From: Candidatus Zixiibacteriota bacterium
GTDB lineage: Bacteria; Zixibacteria; MSB-5A5; WJJR01
Direction: 5' to 3'
Assembly (NCBI GenBank): GCA_014729565.1
Contig: WJJR01000254.1
Location: 1 to 8,875, forward strand
DNA: 8,875 bases
Below are positions 7,036 through 8,875 of this stretch, one piece after another; position 1 is the stretch's first letter; every line of letters starts with the position of its first letter. The notes below the pieces were generated by a model. It was not told where the DNA came from and did no database searches. It worked only from the letters and a program-made list of their open reading frames with translations. The position numbers were made by a program, and so were the translations under genes.

Positions 7036-7076
7036 CCGTTCAACAAACGGTGAATCGCATGCCGGATCAGTCCGGC
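7036..7076 (-). promoter_or_regulatory. Two small hairpins between PTPS-like gene and folE
   Basis: On the minus strand, GCCGGA-CTGA-TCCGGC (7076-7061) is a 6-bp stem whose loop contains the TGA stop of the upstream gene. CCGTT-TGTTG-AACGG (7050-7036) is a 5-bp stem whose 3' arm covers two bases of the folE GGAG site. They could process or stabilise the message, or tune folE translation. There is no U-tract, so a terminator is unlikely. Confidence 0.3.
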
Positions 7077-7489
7077 GGATAGCAAAAAGAATTCTTGCGT
7101 GTCTCATGCAAGTGCACCCGCAGGGACGTGTGCGACGGCAACTGCGGCGCCAGCAACTCCCAGGCTTTGCGCACCAGGTTTTCGCCGCTGGTCACTTCAT
7201 TCTGTCCGACGGTCTCATTCAGATTCACACAATCAAACTGCGGTTTGACAAGTCCATCGATGCACTTGGCCAGCCAGTCGCGTGCGATGACGACATGGTC
7301 GGTCAACGCGTCTGCACTGACAACAAACTCAAAACGATAATCGTGTCCATGACCGCCGGGATGAGCACACTTCCCGTAGATGCGATCGTTCTCGTCATCC
7401 GACAGTTCGGGCGAAGCCAGCCGATGTGCCGCCGAATAGGTCCGTGCGACACAGACGGAGTATGTCAATGGATCGGTTCGCTTACTCAT
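7067..7489 (-). CDS. Divergent 6-pyruvoyl-tetrahydropterin synthase-like protein
   Basis: The 140-residue protein belongs to the PTPS/QueD (T-fold) family. Zinc ligands are visible as H22 in YSAAHRL and H47 and H49 in CAHPGGHGHDY, with the nucleophilic Cys at C41. A substrate-anchoring Glu is present at E129 (LHETRKNSF). Two things depart from the family. The usual Asp-His pair before NLN reads D86-C87 (QFDCVNLNE), so the catalytic-triad His is replaced by Cys. The usual 'GM..D/N' strand is rewritten as DHVVIARDWLAK. It is a tandem paralogue of the gene just upstream, 3 nt away, and probably translationally coupled to it. It may have altered chemistry (lyase or epimerase-like), be a partner subunit, or be degenerate. 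The family call is firm; the reaction is not. Confidence 0.85.
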   Translation of the reverse strand: MSKRTDPLTYSVCVARTYSAAHRLASPELSDDENDRIYGKCAHPGGHGHDYRFEFVVSADALTDHVVIARDWLAKCIDGLVKPQFDCVNLNETVGQNEVTSGENLVRKAWELLAPQLPSHTSLRVHLHETRKNSFCYPPD

Positions 7490-7492
7490 CGC

Positions 7493-7900
7493 TCAATCTC
7501 GCCGGCACTCCGCCCACAAATCATTCGATTCAAACACCCGCACACGTGTCAACCGTCCGGCCGAGAACGCCCCGTCAAGTTGCTCAAAGATGAAACGCGC
7601 CAGGACTTCAGTCGTCGGGATTTCGTCGCCCAACTCGGGGACATCCATGTTCAGATTGCGATGATCGAGCCGTGTAATGATCCGTTCCTGTACCACCTGA
7701 TCAAGTTCGGAAAGATTGATCAGCATTCCGGTTTTGGCATCGACCTCGCCTTCGAGTGTCACGTCGAGCATATAGTTGTGTCCGTGTCCGTGTTCGTTGG
7801 CGCAGGCGCCAAACACCTCACGGTTCTTCTCCGCGCTCCAATCATTGCGCCAGTACCGATGGCCGGCGCAGAAATACGCGCGTCGTGTGACGGCAATCAT
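7493..7900 (-). CDS. 6-pyruvoyl-tetrahydropterin synthase, eukaryotic type
   Basis: This enzyme is expected to convert dihydroneopterin triphosphate to 6-pyruvoyl-tetrahydropterin. The 135-residue protein has zinc ligands H14 (FCAGHRYW), H39 and H41 (GHGHNY), the catalytic Cys C33, the Asp-His pair D79-H80 in LDHRNLNMDVP, and E124 in VFESND. The GHGHNY spacing after the Cys, TGMLINLSEL and LDHRNLNMDVP resemble animal PTPS more than E. coli QueD, which has a shorter CxxxHGH. I chose ATG 7900 because it forms an ATGA overlap with the stop of the upstream SDR gene. An in-frame ATG at 7948 would add 16 non-family residues inside the SDR gene. GGAGG lies 12 bases upstream, so initiation probably depends on coupling. 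A 6-carboxy-tetrahydropterin (QueD) activity cannot be excluded, but no queC, queE or queF is near. Confidence 0.9.
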   Translation of the reverse strand: MIAVTRRAYFCAGHRYWRNDWSAEKNREVFGACANEHGHGHNYMLDVTLEGEVDAKTGMLINLSELDQVVQERIITRLDHRNLNMDVPELGDEIPTTEVLARFIFEQLDGAFSAGRLTRVRVFESNDLWAECRRD

Positions 7901-8658
7901 CCGACCTGATATCCTCCATCCACCACCAACGTCGATCCGGTGATCCACTGGGCATCCGGCGACGCCAAATACGCCACCGCCCCGGCAATATCCTCCGGCT
8001 TGCCGACTCGTCCCATCGGGTGCTTTTCACCGACCGAATCGAGGAATTCGCGCACTTGCTCATCGGTCATCCCCCGTTGGCGGTGAATCGGCGTATCGAC
8101 GAACCCGGGTGCGACACAATTGACCCGCACCTCCGGCGCCCATTCGGCCGCCATCGTCCCGGTGGCGTAGATCACTGCCTGCTTCGAACTGGCGTAAGCC
8201 AGGCTGTTGGCGCTCGCCCCCAAAGCGGCGGTCGATGAGATGTTAATCACACACCCCGACGGTTTGCTTTTACGCAACAGTGGCAGCATCCTCTTTGCCA
8301 AGTCGGTCAAGCCAAACAGATTCACATCGTACATCTGCCGGAAATCATCCCATGCCAGTTCTTCGATCGACGCGCGGAAGTAATGCGCGGCATTGTTAAC
8401 GAGAATGTCCAGTCTGTCCAACTCGTCGGCCACCCGCTGCGCAGTACGCACATTATCGTCGGCGCTGCTCACATCGCCCTCGATCACGGTCTTGGGTCCG
8501 CTGAGCAACGAGGCGGTTTCGTCCAGCTTCGATTGGGTCCGTCCATGCAACACCACATGCGCCCCCTCGCGCGAGAGCCGTTCGGCAATCCCGCGCCCGA
8601 TCCCCGATCCGGCACCGGTCACCAGCGCAATGCGGTCGGAAAATACTCCGTCTGTCAT
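7897..8658 (-). CDS. Short-chain dehydrogenase/reductase (candidate pterin reductase)
   Basis: This 253-residue classical SDR is full length and cytosolic. Visible are the cofactor-binding TGAGSGIG (14-21), the acidic D62, NNAA (88-91), structural N113, the catalytic S141/S142 and Y155-x3-K159 (YASSK), VAPGFVDTPI, and the C-terminal GSTLVVDGGYQVG typical of the family. R40 in HGRTQSKL after the second beta-strand suggests NADP(H) preference. Alone it would be annotated as a generic oxidoreductase resembling FabG or glucose dehydrogenase. Its 4-nt overlap with PTPS and the folE two genes later suggest a sepiapterin-reductase-like role reducing the side chain of 6-pyruvoyl-tetrahydropterin. It does not show the TGxxxRxG pattern of pteridine reductase PTR1. 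AGGAG lies seven bases before ATG 8658, and the upstream VanZ-like gene ends 25 bp before. Confidence 0.88.
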   Translation of the reverse strand: MTDGVFSDRIALVTGAGSGIGRGIAERLSREGAHVVLHGRTQSKLDETASLLSGPKTVIEGDVSSADDNVRTAQRVADELDRLDILVNNAAHYFRASIEELAWDDFRQMYDVNLFGLTDLAKRMLPLLRKSKPSGCVINISSTAALGASANSLAYASSKQAVIYATGTMAAEWAPEVRVNCVAPGFVDTPIHRQRGMTDEQVREFLDSVGEKHPMGRVGKPEDIAGAVAYLASPDAQWITGSTLVVDGGYQVG

Positions 8659-8683
8659 CTCTGTACTCCTATCCGTTCACAAC

Positions 8684-8875
8684 TCAAGCGGACTCATCGG
8701 GCACCGTAACAGAACCGCCTGCCTGAGGTTCCGACATACGCTGTGCCGCACGCCGCCGATTCAGGACAATACCAAGAAAGTACCCGATCGCAATCCCGAA
8801 CACGTCGGACACCCAATCGCCCACCTCGGCATATCGTCCCGGAATCCACTTCTGGTGATACTCATCCGCTGCGGC
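8684..8875 (-). CDS. VanZ-like family protein, C-terminal part
   Basis: Only the last 63 residues are inside the window; the 5' part lies beyond position 8875. The visible part carries DEYHQKWIPGRYAEVGDW followed by a hydrophobic segment (FGIAIGYFLGIVL) and a positively charged NRRR. This matches the end of VanZ-family small membrane proteins, whose signature is DE.HQ...PGR..+..D...+..G...G. The tail after the last membrane segment is Ala/Pro/Ser-rich. VanZ of enterococci gives low-level teicoplanin resistance, but most VanZ-like proteins have no known role, and resistance should not be assumed here. It is the first visible gene of the leftward operon, 25 bp upstream of the SDR gene, which suggests co-transcription without an obvious functional link. 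Confidence 0.85.
   Translation of the reverse strand, partial: AAADEYHQKWIPGRYAEVGDWVSDVFGIAIGYFLGIVLNRRRAAQRMSEPQAGGSVTVPDESA

Noticed and set aside
7106..7909. 267-codon open frame on the plus strand
   Set aside because: It runs antisense across both PTPS genes, whose catalytic motifs are clear on the minus strand.
7901..7948. Upstream ATG extending PTPS by 16 residues
   Set aside because: The extra residues do not resemble any PTPS N-terminus and lie inside the SDR gene. The ATGA overlap at 7900 is the better start.

Overview
The window looks like chromosomal DNA from an uncultured bacterium of the FCB superphylum. A Zixibacteria-like, Gemmatimonadota-like or Latescibacteria-like lineage is a guess. 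The reasons are a large DUF4175-type membrane/coiled-coil protein, two lipoproteins that read like segments of SprA (the outer-membrane translocon of the type 9 secretion system of Bacteroidota and relatives), moderately high GC, and good Shine-Dalgarno sites. No rRNA, tRNA, CRISPR, phage or plasmid gene was seen.

Layout. Positions 3-163 hold a small non-coding mobile-type element. It has 14-bp terminal inverted repeats flanked by a 6-bp direct repeat, and it encloses two REP-like hairpins in inverted orientation (a REPIN). Next comes a hairpin that probably terminates the leftward 1132-residue DUF4175-like gene (289-3687). A 321-bp divergent intergenic region with several dyads (3688-4008) separates that gene from a rightward lipoprotein gene (4009-5205). 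This gene converges, with only 9 bp between stop codons, on a leftward lipoprotein gene (5215-6339). The first lipoprotein resembles the SprA N-terminal-type region. The second resembles the segment that I recall as following it in full-length SprA. Neither has the beta-barrel. This convergent pair of 'split SprA' lipoproteins is the most unusual thing in the window.

The right third (6461-8875) is a tight leftward operon: a VanZ-like protein (cut by the window edge), an SDR oxidoreductase, a eukaryotic-type 6-pyruvoyl-tetrahydropterin synthase (PTPS), a divergent second PTPS-like protein, and GTP cyclohydrolase I (folE). GTP cyclohydrolase I makes dihydroneopterin triphosphate, PTPS converts it to 6-pyruvoyl-tetrahydropterin, and an SDR could do the sepiapterin-reductase-type reduction. 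The set therefore reads as a tetrahydrobiopterin-like pterin pathway rather than plain folate or queuosine synthesis. The final product is inferred, not shown.

All family calls come from reading protein motifs by eye. No database search was possible.
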